A stretch of 64,000 nt of DNA from HyVt-105 sp049975425 (GCA_049975425.1 JBNGDI010000011.1:21578-85577), one strand, 5' to 3'. Shown: positions 9,504 through 18,001, counted from the stretch's first letter. A program made the numbers and translations. The notes: generated from the sequence alone by a model not told the origin.

Positions 9504-10598
9504 CTAAAGAAACTCTTCCCCTTTTTCTATTTTCACATCATTCACTATTTGTTTTAACTGCTGTTCATCATGTTTTCTGCAAATCAGCAGCGCTTCCTTT
9601 GTGTCCACGACAATATAATTTTCCAGCCCCTGCAACACCACCAGTTTCTTGCCTTCCACCTGAATAATGGACTTCTGTACATCATACACCATCACATTTT
9701 CGCCTGAAACAGCATTCCCCTGCTGATCATGCGGAAGGTGTTCGTACAATGATCCCCAGGTTCCAAGGTCAGACCACCCGAAATCGGAACATATCACATA
9801 AACATTTTCCGCCTTCTCCATAATACCGTAGTCAATGGAAATGCTCGGGCAGTTTCCGTAAATAATTTCCAGATGCTCCTTTTCCACCCGGGTTCCGAAA
9901 ACACCTTCCCGTTCCTCAAACAACCCGTGCATATCGGGGAGGTATTTGCTAAAAGCCTGCATAATGGCCGGAAGAGACCAGAAAAAGATGCCGGCATTCC
10001 AGTAAAAATCACCGCTTTCATAAAACACTCTGGCCATTTCATAATCCGGTTTTTCAGTAAAGGTTTTCACCTTTTTCAAATTCGGGAATTCGGGGAATTT
10101 TTCTCCGTTTGCCGTCTGAATATATCCATACCCTGTTTCAATCCGGCTGGGCTTAATTCCCAGGGTAAGCAATGCATTGTGCCGGCTAACAAATTCAAAT
10201 CCCTGATAAACTGTTTTTTCAAATTCCTTCTCTTTAATAATCAGGTGATCGGAAGGCGCCACCACAATTTTTGCTTCAGGATTTATTTTATGTATCCTGA
10301 AACAGGCGTAGGCTATGCATGGAGCCGTGTTTTTGCGCATTGGTTCCGGTAAAATCTGCTTCCGGTCCAGCTCGGGAAGCTGATTCTGCACCAGATCTTC
10401 ATACTCGCTATGGGTCACGACAAAAATATTTTCCGCCGGACAGATTTTTTCAAACCGTTCATACGTTTGCCGTAAAAGGGATTTGCCGGTACCCAGAATG
10501 TCGAGAAATTGTTTCGGTTTTGAACTGCGGCTGAGTGGCCAGAAACGGCTTCCGATCCCCCCGGCCATAATCACGCAGAATTGGTCCTTTTTACTCAT
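9504..10598 (-). CDS. manC: mannose-1-phosphate guanylyltransferase
   Basis: 364 residues. Converts mannose-1-phosphate and GTP to GDP-mannose, the donor for surface polysaccharides and the precursor of GDP-fucose. The N-terminal nucleotide-binding loop is VIMAGGIGSRFWPLSRSSKPKQFLDI, with the downstream metal/sugar motifs VVAPSDHLI, GYGYIQ, FTEKPD, YWNAGIFFW and SIDYGIMEKA typical of type II GMPs. It has the pyrophosphorylase domain and short left-handed helix only, without the phosphomannose isomerase domain of bifunctional AlgA/ManC enzymes. It is a single gene converging on the T9SS operon, with its own promoter box at 10651-10658. Confidence 0.92.
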   Translation of the reverse strand: MSKKDQFCVIMAGGIGSRFWPLSRSSKPKQFLDILGTGKSLLRQTYERFEKICPAENIFVVTHSEYEDLVQNQLPELDRKQILPEPMRKNTAPCIAYACFRIHKINPEAKIVVAPSDHLIIKEKEFEKTVYQGFEFVSRHNALLTLGIKPSRIETGYGYIQTANGEKFPEFPNLKKVKTFTEKPDYEMARVFYESGDFYWNAGIFFWSLPAIMQAFSKYLPDMHGLFEEREGVFGTRVEKEHLEIIYGNCPSISIDYGIMEKAENVYVICSDFGWSDLGTWGSLYEHLPHDQQGNAVSGENVMVYDVQKSIIQVEGKKLVVLQGLENYIVVDTKEALLICRKHDEQQLKQIVNDVKIEKGEEFL

Positions 10599-10650
10599 GT
10601 CGATTGGTAATGCCTGGCGTTGAAGGCAGACAGAAAATGGTTAGCGTTTG

Positions 10651-10658
10651 CAAAGGTA
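10651..10658 (-). promoter_or_regulatory. -7 promoter box for manC
   Basis: TACCTTTG on the minus strand matches the Bacteroidota TAnnTTTG box. Transcription would start near 10647, about 50 bases before the manC ATG. Confidence 0.6.
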
Positions 10659-10698
10659 AAAAAATAAATGATGACACCACAGGATCATGTATGGTGTT

Positions 10699-10714
10699 GG
10701 ACCGGGAACGGTCC
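10699..10714 (+). other. GGAA-tetraloop hairpin in the mlaE leader
   Basis: GGACCG and CGGTCC pair perfectly across GGAA. A possible upstream reading start (10687) would place this hairpin inside the gene; the later ATG at 10762 makes it a leader element. It is followed by GGTTTT, a weak terminator-like tail. Confidence 0.4.
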
Positions 10715-10761
10715 GGTTTTCGCAAATTATTAGTAATTTTATCATCACAAATCATCAGGTT

Positions 10762-11502
10762 ATGGGCTTTTTCTTCCATGTGGGAAAATACTTTGAGCTT
10801 ATGCTTAAAGTATTCACAAAACCCGAAAAACGAATCATGTACTACCGGCAGACAGTACGTGAGATGGAAGCACTGGGATTGAATTCCGTGGGTATCGTGT
10901 TGATTATTTCCGTATTCATGGGAGCTGTTATTACCCTGCAAACGGCCTATAATACCGAAAACCCCTTCCTTCCAAGCTATCTTATAGGATTGGGATGCCG
11001 TGATTCCATGATCCTGGAATTTTCCTCCACCATGGTAGCACTGATTCTGGCGGGGAAGGTTGGCTCAAACATTGCTTCCGAACTCGGAACCATGAGGGTT
11101 ACAGAGCAGATTGATGCGCTGGAGATCATGGGTGTTAATTCCGCCAGTTATCTTATCCTGCCGAAAATCATCGCCTGCCTCCTGGTATTCCCCTTGCTCA
11201 CGCTTTTAAGTATGGTGGTGGGTGTAGCCGGAGGATGGCTTGCCGTTGTTTTTACACGGGTGATTACCCCAACCGATTTTATTTATGGAATACAATATGC
11301 TTTCATCCCTTTTTATATCACGTATTCCGTTATTAAAATGGTGGTTTTTGCTTTCCTCATCACCAGCATTTCCTCATATCACGGATATTATTCCTACGGA
11401 GGTTCGCTGGAGGTGGGAATTTCCAGCACCCGTGCGGTAGTCCACAGTTCCGTGTTCATTCTTTTGTTCAATGTGATCTTAACCCAGCTTATCCTCTCAT
11501 GA
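10762..11502 (+). CDS. mlaE: MlaE-type ABC transporter permease
   Basis: Permease of the Mla/MCE phospholipid transport family, an inner-membrane protein. Family blocks include ALGLNSVGIVLIISVFMGAVITLQTAY, LEFSSTMVALILAGKVGSNIASELGTMRVTEQIDALEIMGVNSASYLILPKIIA (the conserved GxxGSxxxAELGTMxxTEQIDAL motif) and a C-terminal membrane segment. Five or so membrane segments are visible. I chose ATG 10762 (MGFFFHVGKY) because the family usually starts close to this point; the frame stays open to 10687. The stop overlaps the ATG of the ATPase gene by 4 bp, so the two are translationally coupled. No MCE (MlaD) gene is adjacent within the window. Confidence 0.88.
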   Translation: MGFFFHVGKYFELMLKVFTKPEKRIMYYRQTVREMEALGLNSVGIVLIISVFMGAVITLQTAYNTENPFLPSYLIGLGCRDSMILEFSSTMVALILAGKVGSNIASELGTMRVTEQIDALEIMGVNSASYLILPKIIACLLVFPLLTLLSMVVGVAGGWLAVVFTRVITPTDFIYGIQYAFIPFYITYSVIKMVVFAFLITSISSYHGYYSYGGSLEVGISSTRAVVHSSVFILLFNVILTQLILS

Positions 11503-12257
11503 TTGAAGTGGTACATGTTTCCAAATATTTCAGTAACGAAACGGTACTGAAAGATATAACCGTCACCTTCGAACGGGGGAAAACCAACCTTGTGATCGGT
11601 CAGAGCGGCTCAGGCAAAACCGTTTTGCTGAAGTGCATTGTGGGATTACTGGAAGTGGATGAAGGCGATATTATTTACGACGGAGTTGTTTTCAACAAAC
11701 TGAATTTCAAAGACAAAAAATCCATCAGAAAAGAAATTGGCATGCTCTTCCAGGGTGGAGCCCTGTTTGATTCACTCACCGTGGAAGAAAATATTATTTA
11801 TCCCATGGACATGTTCACCCGTATGACTACAGAAGAAAAGAAAGAACGGGCCAATTTCTGCCTGAAACGAGTAAACATGGAAAATTCAAACCATCTTTAC
11901 CCCGATGAATTGAGCGGGGGAATGAAAAAAAGGGTGGCCATTGCACGGGCCATTGCTCTGAACCCCAAATACCTGTTCTGCGATGAGCCGAATTCGGGAC
12001 TTGACCCGAAAACCTCCATTGTGATCGACAAACTGATCCTGGAGCTGACCGAAGAATTCAATATGACCACCATAGTAAATACCCACGATATGAATTCCGT
12101 TATGGAGATCGGATCCAAAGTGGTTTTTATAGCCAACGGAATGAAATGCTGGGAAGGAACAAACCGGGAAATCCTTCATTCCGATAACCAGGTGCTGAAT
12201 GATTTTATATTTGCAAACAGTCTGGCCAAACACGTTAAAAACACGATAAAAAATTAA
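11499..12257 (+). CDS. mlaF: MlaF-type ABC transporter ATPase
   Basis: 252 residues, the ATP-hydrolysing partner of the MlaE-like permease. Walker A is GQSGSGKTVLLKCIVG, the Q-loop lies in GMLFQGGALFDSLTVEENI (GALFDS is characteristic of MlaF), the signature is LSGGMKKRVAIARAIA, Walker B is YLFCDEPNSGLDP (Pro-Asn replaces the more usual Pro-Thr), and the switch histidine is in VNTHDMNSV. It probably moves phospholipids between the two membranes; direction cannot be read from sequence. It overlaps mlaE by 4 bp and is followed by the PLP-enzyme gene 74 bp later. Confidence 0.88.
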   Translation: MIEVVHVSKYFSNETVLKDITVTFERGKTNLVIGQSGSGKTVLLKCIVGLLEVDEGDIIYDGVVFNKLNFKDKKSIRKEIGMLFQGGALFDSLTVEENIIYPMDMFTRMTTEEKKERANFCLKRVNMENSNHLYPDELSGGMKKRVAIARAIALNPKYLFCDEPNSGLDPKTSIVIDKLILELTEEFNMTTIVNTHDMNSVMEIGSKVVFIANGMKCWEGTNREILHSDNQVLNDFIFANSLAKHVKNTIKN

Positions 12258-12330
12258 TTTCCATAACTGTATAAAGCATGGTTCAGGACCGGGATTCTCC
12301 CGCCTTTAATATTTTATAAACTCTCTTTTT

Positions 12331-13518
12331 ATGAAAAACATCCGAAACAAAGGCTTCAACACGCAAATGGTACATGCAGGACATTATGACGATGACTTTG
12401 GCAGTGCCACGGTTCCCATTTATCAGACATCCACCTTTGCATTCGAAAATGCCCGGCAGGGAGCCAACCGTTTTGCAGGGAAAGAAAAAGGATACATCTA
12501 TACCCGCATTGGGAATCCTACGCTGCAGGCCCTGGAAGAAAACATGGCTGTGCTGGAGGACGGATTCGGGGCCATTGCCACCGGCAGCGGCATGGGTGCG
12601 GTATCTGTCATTTATATGGGCCTGCTTCGTACAGGAGCCCATATGATCAGTACCTCATCCGTTTACGGGCCTTCCAGAAGTATCATGGAAAAACATTTCT
12701 CCCGCTTCGGTGTGGAATACAGCTATGTTGATACTTCTGACACAGACCTGATCAAAAAAGCAATCAAATCCAATACCCGCCTGCTGTATCTCGAAACACC
12801 CGCCAATCCTACCATAAAGCTCAGTGATATTGAGGCATGTGCAAAACTGGCCCATGAACATGATATCCTGGTGGTGGTAGACAATACCTTCTCAAGCCCC
12901 TTTCTGCAAAACCCCCTGAAACTCGGAGCCGACATCGTATTTCATTCGGTTACCAAATTTGTGAACGGACATGCGGATGTAGTGGGTGGAATCATTATCA
13001 CGTCAACAGAAACCCTGTATCAGCAACTGCGGCATATTATGGTGAATCTGGGCTTCAACATGGACCCTCATCAGGCCTATCTGGTGCTCAGAGGGATCAA
13101 AACCCTTTCACTCAGAGTGGAAAAAGCCCAGGAAAATGCCATAACCATTGCTCACTGGCTGGAACAACATCCGAAAATCAAGTGGGTAAGATACCCCGGG
13201 CTCAAATCACATCCGCAGTATGAGCTGGCCAGAAAACAAATGCGGGGACCGGGAGCTATGATCAGTTTTGAACTGAAAGGAGGATTTGATGCGGGCGAAC
13301 AAATGATCAATTCGGTACAGATTGCCACCCTGGCGGTATCCCTCGGTGGAGTGGAAACCCTGATTCAACATCCGGCTTCCATGACCCATGCCTCCCTCTC
13401 ATCAGAAGCCCGCCTTGAGGCCGATATAACCGACGGACTGGTACGGCTAAGCGTTGGAATAGAAGACGTGGAAGACCTGATCAACGATCTTTCCCAGGCG
13501 CTGGATCAGGTGAACTAA
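12331..13518 (+). CDS. PLP-dependent trans-sulfuration enzyme, methionine gamma-lyase-like
   Basis: 395 residues of the Cys/Met metabolism PLP family. Visible are the N-terminal VPIYQTSTFAFEN, the cofactor-phosphate motif YTRIGNPT, SGMGAVSVI, the PLP-ring Asp in VVVDNTFSSPFLQNP, the Schiff-base lysine in HSVTKFVNGHADVVGG, and the substrate-carboxylate region SLGGVETLIQHPASMTH. The position that carries Cys116 in classical methionine gamma-lyases reads SVYGPSRSI, so that Cys is absent. The product could therefore be a methionine gamma-lyase of the GPSR subtype, a cystathionine lyase or an O-acetylhomoserine sulfhydrylase. If a lyase, it would release methanethiol or sulfide close to a sulfur-respiration operon, which is suggestive only. 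Confidence 0.82.
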   Translation: MKNIRNKGFNTQMVHAGHYDDDFGSATVPIYQTSTFAFENARQGANRFAGKEKGYIYTRIGNPTLQALEENMAVLEDGFGAIATGSGMGAVSVIYMGLLRTGAHMISTSSVYGPSRSIMEKHFSRFGVEYSYVDTSDTDLIKKAIKSNTRLLYLETPANPTIKLSDIEACAKLAHEHDILVVVDNTFSSPFLQNPLKLGADIVFHSVTKFVNGHADVVGGIIITSTETLYQQLRHIMVNLGFNMDPHQAYLVLRGIKTLSLRVEKAQENAITIAHWLEQHPKIKWVRYPGLKSHPQYELARKQMRGPGAMISFELKGGFDAGEQMINSVQIATLAVSLGGVETLIQHPASMTHASLSSEARLEADITDGLVRLSVGIEDVEDLINDLSQALDQVN

Positions 13519-13523
13519 AAGAC

Positions 13524-14072
13524 ATGGAAGCACATCCGGCTTTTTGTATTACCGGAGAAACCCGCTCGGGAAAAACCACTGCCCTGCGTTCTGTGATCAG
13601 CAACCTGCCGGATTATACCGGCCGGCTGAAAGGATGGACCACCCCAGCCCATTATGAACGGAACCGCCATACAGGATACGACCTGGAATTTATCGGCGAG
13701 AACCATTCCCTGCCATTCTGCAGAAAGGAGGCCAAAGAAGGATGGATCAAGCTGGGCCGGTTTTGGTTCAATCCCGGAGCGATGCAAGAAGGTTACGGGG
13801 TGCTTGGTTCTGCCACACCTGAAACAACTTCCCTGATCGTTATCGATGAAATCGGACCATTTGACCTGACAGGAAAACTTTGGGGACCATTTCTCAACCA
13901 CCGGCAAACATATGCAGGAATTTACCTTTTACTGGTTGTCAGAACTGCCCTGTTGGAAAAGGTATGGCATCAATGGCAGCTTTCACCCCTTGCAGTCTGG
14001 AATCCTGCACAGGAAACTGAAAAAGAGGACCGTTTTCTGGAGACCCTGAAAAGTTACATCAGGGAAAAATGA
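13524..14072 (+). CDS. THEP1-like nucleoside-triphosphatase
   Basis: 182 residues. P-loop NTPase with Walker A GETRSGKTTALRS near the N-terminus and Walker B LIVIDEIGPFDL in the middle, the arrangement of the THEP1/NTPase_1 family (slow NTPases of unknown cellular role). It starts 5 bp after the PLP-enzyme gene and is likely co-transcribed. Its stop codon (14070-14072) abuts the stop of the convergent rhodanese gene with no spacer. It could be an accessory to molybdenum metabolism, since a mobA and an ECF-like permease lie 11 kb away and no other ATPase accompanies that permease; this link is only a guess. Confidence 0.72.
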   Translation: MEAHPAFCITGETRSGKTTALRSVISNLPDYTGRLKGWTTPAHYERNRHTGYDLEFIGENHSLPFCRKEAKEGWIKLGRFWFNPGAMQEGYGVLGSATPETTSLIVIDEIGPFDLTGKLWGPFLNHRQTYAGIYLLLVVRTALLEKVWHQWQLSPLAVWNPAQETEKEDRFLETLKSYIREK

Positions 14073-14696
14073 TCAGCATCCCCCCTGTATTGTGGTGGTT
14101 TTCTCCCGTCGTTGAGGGATCACCGGCTGTGCAACAACCTGCTGAACCTGACCCGGGACTCCCCCAATTTCTTCGATCAGAGCGGCAAAATCAAAGCGGG
14201 GCTCTTCGGAAACCAGTTCAGGAAGTTTTTCCACCCCGTTACCTGATGCTGCTACACGGCTAAAATAATCATATCCTCCTATTAAAATTTTTAACCGGTT
14301 AAAACCCGTTTGTCTGAGAAACAGAAACGGACCGACAGCTTCGCGATGATCTTGTCCGTAAAGCACCATTGTCAGGCCTTCATCGTGGAAATCCCGGAGC
14401 ATCTTCAGGAAGTGCCTGTCAAGCAGTCTTCCGGAAGGTATGTTTACAGCCTGGTCCAGGTGTCCATTATCGTATAACACCGGATCACGGAGATCAATAA
14501 AAACCGTTGTTTTTTCTTCATTCACAGAAATTTCAATGGCCTCTCCGGGTGACATGCCATAATCTTCCTTCATCATTTCCTGTAACATTTCTTCCGCACT
14601 GAGGGAATACCTTAGTTGATTCCTTCCAGGTAACAGAAAAACAAGAACGATAAAAACAAAAAGTAATGTCAGGATGATTTTTGCCGTGTTTTTCAT
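14073..14696 (-). CDS. membrane-anchored rhodanese-like protein, Cys-less loop, C-terminal GGC tail (copy 1)
   Basis: 207 residues. An N-terminal membrane anchor (about residues 5-23) is followed by a rhodanese fold: FIDLRDPVLYDNGHLDQAVNIPSG is the typical IDVR...GHIPGAINIP segment. The catalytic loop, which should contain the persulfide cysteine, reads VLYGQDHREAVG and has none. The only cysteine in the whole protein is the last residue, in the tail RREKTTTIQGGC. The paralogue at 14715-15332 ends in the same tail. A terminal Cys on a flexible arm could carry persulfide sulfur in the periplasm. It is the last gene of the seven-gene sulfur operon, 18 bp after its paralogue. Fold assignment is firm; the carrier role is inference. 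Confidence 0.8.
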   Translation of the reverse strand: MKNTAKIILTLLFVFIVLVFLLPGRNQLRYSLSAEEMLQEMMKEDYGMSPGEAIEISVNEEKTTVFIDLRDPVLYDNGHLDQAVNIPSGRLLDRHFLKMLRDFHDEGLTMVLYGQDHREAVGPFLFLRQTGFNRLKILIGGYDYFSRVAASGNGVEKLPELVSEEPRFDFAALIEEIGGVPGQVQQVVAQPVIPQRREKTTTIQGGC

Positions 14697-14714
14697 TTTC
14701 CTTTCATTAAAAAA

Positions 14715-15332
14715 TTAACACCCTCCCTGTATGGTAGTTTTTTTCTCTCGTCTGACTACCGGAATGGGTTCGGCCTGCGTGGCGAAAAACGCAGTACCCG
14801 TTCCACCGGTAAAATACAACCGGGCTCCCAGCCTGAAACGATACCGGTCAGTCATTTCCGAGGAAGCACTTTCCGGAGGAGCTTCCGGAGTAAGAATTTT
14901 ATCGGCCCACATGTTAAGGCCTCCACGCATAATATACAGATCGGTTATACCCAGCCTGGTGCAAAGAATCCATGCCTGCCCGGCCATGACATCGTCATTG
15001 GAATACAGCACCTTTTCCATTCCCGGTGCCCTCAGGTAATCTTCCCATTCCGGCAACAGAAGGTCGGTCACAGGAATGTTTATGGCTCCGGGAAGGCTGA
15101 ACGACTGAAAACTTTCGGAGTTTCTAACATCGATCAGCAATAAGGAAGGGTCTTCTTCAATGATTCTTCGTGTCACTTCATCCGTATGCATAAATCGGGA
15201 GGAGTCATTTAATGCCCGGAATAACTCTGCAGGAGGCAGTTCATCATGTTTCCCGGCAGGTGAAAAAACCAGCAGCCCCCCTGCGAGCATCAGCAGGACA
15301 GCTGCAAGTATCCAGTATGCTTTATCTTTCAT
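14715..15332 (-). CDS. membrane-anchored rhodanese-like protein, Cys-less loop, C-terminal GGC tail (copy 2)
   Basis: 205 residues. N-terminal anchor (about residues 6-24), then a rhodanese domain: LLLIDVRNSESFQSFSLPGAINIP and, later, ITDLYIMRGGLNMW. The loop that should hold the catalytic Cys is KVLYSNDDVMAG. The only cysteines are Cys124, outside the loop in ILCTRLG, and the terminal Cys205 in RREKKTTIQGGC. It resembles copy 1 in layout but is well diverged, so the shared tail is not the result of a recent duplication. It starts 9 bp after the YeeE/YedE half-gene upstream in the operon. Confidence 0.82.
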   Translation of the reverse strand: MKDKAYWILAAVLLMLAGGLLVFSPAGKHDELPPAELFRALNDSSRFMHTDEVTRRIIEEDPSLLLIDVRNSESFQSFSLPGAINIPVTDLLLPEWEDYLRAPGMEKVLYSNDDVMAGQAWILCTRLGITDLYIMRGGLNMWADKILTPEAPPESASSEMTDRYRFRLGARLYFTGGTGTAFFATQAEPIPVVRREKKTTIQGGC

Positions 15333-15341
15333 AATAATGTG

Positions 15342-15932
15342 TTAATATTCAATCTTCTTTGCCCGTGCTTCGATTTTCGAAACCACAAAAAATGCAATAA
15401 GCCCGACCACCAGAAAGGCAAAAGCAAACCAGGCAGCCGGAATACCGATCAGATCATGAACCTGTACCGGTCCCAGGTTCGCAGCATGGTAGATTTTTTC
15501 AAATACCGGATAAAGGACCGAGAAAAACAAAATACCCAGGTACAAGCCCACCGTAAAAAACATGGCATCTATTTTCCCGATAACCGCGCCGCAGAAGCTT
15601 GTTCCCGGGCAATATCCACCCAGAATGAATCCGAAGCCCATAATCACCCCGCCAATGATCACCGAATACAGAAAGGTGGGCAAAATATAAATGGACGAAA
15701 GCTTCATCCACCCCATATAATCGAAATAAAGCAGTCCGATCATACATACCATGACCGCTGTCATGAACACCTTCAGTACAACAAAGTCGTAACCATAAAA
15801 TACACCGGCCAGTTTCCTGCTGGATGAAAATCCACTTGACTCAAGAATAAATCCAAAGGCCAGACCTATCAGCAGAGCGAACACATTGTTCCATGCCGGA
15901 TCAATAACTCCCTGTGGTATCAGTGGTCCCAT
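15342..15932 (-). CDS. YeeE/YedE (TsuA-like) sulfur transporter, C-terminal half
   Basis: Integral membrane protein with about five helices. The family motif lies in FGFILGGYCPGTSFCGAVIGK; in TsuA homologues such cysteines pass thiosulfate through the membrane. Frame is open to 16001, but that start would overlap the preceding gene by 50 bp; ATG 15932 (MGPLIPQGVIDPAWNN) lies 19 bp after the preceding stop and is the better start, giving 196 residues. The C-terminal half also has a long extra hydrophobic segment (WFAFAFLVVGLIAFFVVSKI). With the next gene it makes the two-fold repeat that single-gene TsuA proteins contain in one chain. Confidence 0.83.
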   Translation of the reverse strand: MGPLIPQGVIDPAWNNVFALLIGLAFGFILESSGFSSSRKLAGVFYGYDFVVLKVFMTAVMVCMIGLLYFDYMGWMKLSSIYILPTFLYSVIIGGVIMGFGFILGGYCPGTSFCGAVIGKIDAMFFTVGLYLGILFFSVLYPVFEKIYHAANLGPVQVHDLIGIPAAWFAFAFLVVGLIAFFVVSKIEARAKKIEY

Positions 15933-15951
15933 ATCCTGTTTGTTTTTCTTT

Positions 15952-16497
15952 TTAGACCCATAACTTTCTGAATATCCATGCAATGGCATAACCCGTCCCA
16001 AAAATTCCCATCATAGCCAGGAAACCTGAAAGGGCCAGAGAGGCCGAACCACTCAGGGCCGCCCCGCTGGTACACCCGCGTCCGAACTGTGAACCCAGTC
16101 CGAACAGAAAACCGCCCAGAGTGGCAGCTGCCAGGCGTGTTCCGGCAGTAATTCCCGGGGAATGCTCAACCTTGAGCTTTAATCGTCCGGCCAGTGCCCC
16201 GGAAAGAAATGCCCCTGCCAGCACTCCTAACACCTCGAACACCAGCCAGGTGTTCAACGGACTTTCATCATCGCTGATGAACTGGCTGTAATAATTCGAC
16301 CGGTGCGCATAATCAGGGGTAATCTCTTTCACCGTGGCCACCACGGTACTTTTTACCGCCCCGCTGGCCCCCAGTCCGCGCCCGGTAATAAAATACGTCA
16401 TCAAAAGCAACAAACCCAGCAATACCCCTCCCAGATAGGGATTCAGATACCGGGTGCTCCTGTCATGCCTGTTTGGTGCATTCATTGGATATTCCAT
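15952..16497 (-). CDS. YeeE/YedE (TsuA-like) sulfur transporter, N-terminal half
   Basis: 181 residues with about five membrane helices. The conserved motif is GFLFGLGSQFGRGCTSGAALSGSA, the GxxxxGCTSGHG-type element of the YeeE/YedE family; the usual His at the end of this motif is replaced. A long loop between helices 1 and 2 (residues 45-75) is probably periplasmic. It begins 5 bp after the NrfD-like gene, so supply of reduced sulfur compounds and the reductase are made together. ATG 16497 was used; ATG 16485 is a possible alternative. Confidence 0.83.
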   Translation of the reverse strand: MEYPMNAPNRHDRSTRYLNPYLGGVLLGLLLLMTYFITGRGLGASGAVKSTVVATVKEITPDYAHRSNYYSQFISDDESPLNTWLVFEVLGVLAGAFLSGALAGRLKLKVEHSPGITAGTRLAAATLGGFLFGLGSQFGRGCTSGAALSGSASLALSGFLAMMGIFGTGYAIAWIFRKLWV

Positions 16498-16502
16498 ATT
16501 AT

Positions 16503-17444
16503 TTAATACAAATATCTTGTTACCTGTCCGGCTTCTACCATAATAAACCTGAAAATCAGCCCTCCGATCAGAATGCAGAGGGCAGGAACAGCTACGGGTA
16601 TGCGATATCCCCGAATCTCAAGCACTTCCAGTAAACCGGGGAAAACCAGACCCAGAACAATCACAAAAACCCAGAATGAGACCGTAAAATCACCTCCCAG
16701 AAAGAGGGATGCAGCCTGTATCTGCACCTCTGTGCTTGCCTGAAAGCCCATCAACATATGGGTAATAAAAAAGAGTTCGATCACAATAAGCAGGAAATCA
16801 ATCCTTCCGAAGACTTTCCTCTCGGTATGGTTTTTTGACATCCACATGATAGTGGCTGCTCCAGTGGAAAGTCCTGATGTCAGAAACAGAAAACCCAGGA
16901 TAGAAGTGTTCCACAGGGGCCGGGCATTGAATGCCGACAGCAGGATCCCTGTGTAAACTCCCAGAATAGCCGACAGTACCAACAGAACCCAGGCCAGTTG
17001 TTTCCGGTGACCGATCACCCAGGCTTCAAAGCGGTCGAGCCATTTGTTCTTCCAGCTCCATCCAGGCACAACCTCTTTCAGATAACTGGCACTCCAGATA
17101 AATGACAGGGGAGTTATGGCCATTAACGTCCACGCACCCCACGACATGGGCGACTCGATCCGGAAGGTGGTATACAGCTGCCAGAAATACATCTTGTGTT
17201 TCAGGTCGAGAAAAAGCATGAACAGGCCGATCACGAGGGCCGGGGGGGCAATAAAGCTGGCCAGCTTCACAGCCGTGGGAAATTCTTTCTCTTTGTTCAG
17301 AATGGTATACAACCCTGCAAAAAAAATAAGTCCGGCTGCCAGACCACCCAGAAAAAGGTATAACGGGATCTGCCAGTGCCAGATATTCAGATGCGGATCA
17401 ATGTTGGGTATGTTCCTTCCGCTGACAAACAATTCTTCTTTCAT
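16503..17444 (-). CDS. psrC: NrfD/PsrC-type membrane quinone subunit
   Basis: Polytopic membrane subunit with about eight helices that exchanges electrons with the quinone pool. Seen are the N-terminal WHWQIPLYLFLGGLAAGLIFFAGLY (NrfD family opening), SPMSWGAWTLMAITPLSF (the conserved MSWGAWxL motif), TGILLSAFNARPLWNT and GFLFLTSGLSTGAATIMW. The frame is open to a TTG at 17471, but ATG 17444 (MKEELFVSGRNIPNIDP) is a normal start 23 bp after the ferredoxin gene. Placement after the four-cluster ferredoxin and the molybdoenzyme gives the PsrABC/PhsABC layout. Confidence 0.9.
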   Translation of the reverse strand: MKEELFVSGRNIPNIDPHLNIWHWQIPLYLFLGGLAAGLIFFAGLYTILNKEKEFPTAVKLASFIAPPALVIGLFMLFLDLKHKMYFWQLYTTFRIESPMSWGAWTLMAITPLSFIWSASYLKEVVPGWSWKNKWLDRFEAWVIGHRKQLAWVLLVLSAILGVYTGILLSAFNARPLWNTSILGFLFLTSGLSTGAATIMWMSKNHTERKVFGRIDFLLIVIELFFITHMLMGFQASTEVQIQAASLFLGGDFTVSFWVFVIVLGLVFPGLLEVLEIRGYRIPVAVPALCILIGGLIFRFIMVEAGQVTRYLY

Positions 17445-17467
17445 AACAAATCGTTTGTTGTAAAATA

Positions 17468-18001
17468 TCAAACCAAAAAATATACCTGCGGGCGGGTTCC
17501 CGCCTCAGGTGCCAGCACTTTCCATTTCCTTCGGGCCAGGATCTGCGATACTTCCGATTGGGATTGGTCCAGATCGCCGAAATACATGCATCTGGTAGGG
17601 CATACCTCCACGCAGGCCGGTCTTCCCCCTTTCACCAGCCTGTGATAACAGAAGGTACACTTATCCACATACCCAACAGGATGAGAATAACGGGCATCAT
17701 AGGGACATGACTGGATACAGGCTCCGCAGCCAATGCATTTGTCAGGGGTTACCATGACCACTCCCCCTTCCACGATATGACTGGCTCCCGTTGGGCAGCA
17801 TCGCACGCAGGGGGCATTGTCGCAATGGTTGCATCGCTCCGATCTGATCTCGAGTTCAACCAGCGGGTAGGTGCCGGCTACGCTTTCCACCACCCAGTCA
17901 CGGCAGTAGCCTATGGGAACGTTATTTTCGGTCTGGCAGGCTACAACGCAGTCGCTGCAGCCGACACACTTTTTTGTATCGATGGCCATGGCGTATCTCA
18001 T
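17468..18001 (-). CDS. psrB: four-cluster ferredoxin subunit (PsrB/PhsB type)
   Basis: 177 residues with 16 cysteines in four groups: CVGCSDCVVAC (12-22), CNHCDNAPCVRCCP (57-69), CIGCGACIQSCP (89-99), and C115-x2-C118 with C130-x3-C134. This is the DMSO-reductase-family electron-transfer subunit that wires the membrane quinone protein to the molybdopterin subunit. It has no signal peptide and would be exported with the Tat-dependent catalytic subunit. Its ATG overlaps the stop of the molybdoenzyme gene in the 4-bp ATGA form. Confidence 0.93.
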   Translation of the reverse strand: MRYAMAIDTKKCVGCSDCVVACQTENNVPIGYCRDWVVESVAGTYPLVELEIRSERCNHCDNAPCVRCCPTGASHIVEGGVVMVTPDKCIGCGACIQSCPYDARYSHPVGYVDKCTFCYHRLVKGGRPACVEVCPTRCMYFGDLDQSQSEVSQILARRKWKVLAPEAGTRPQVYFLV

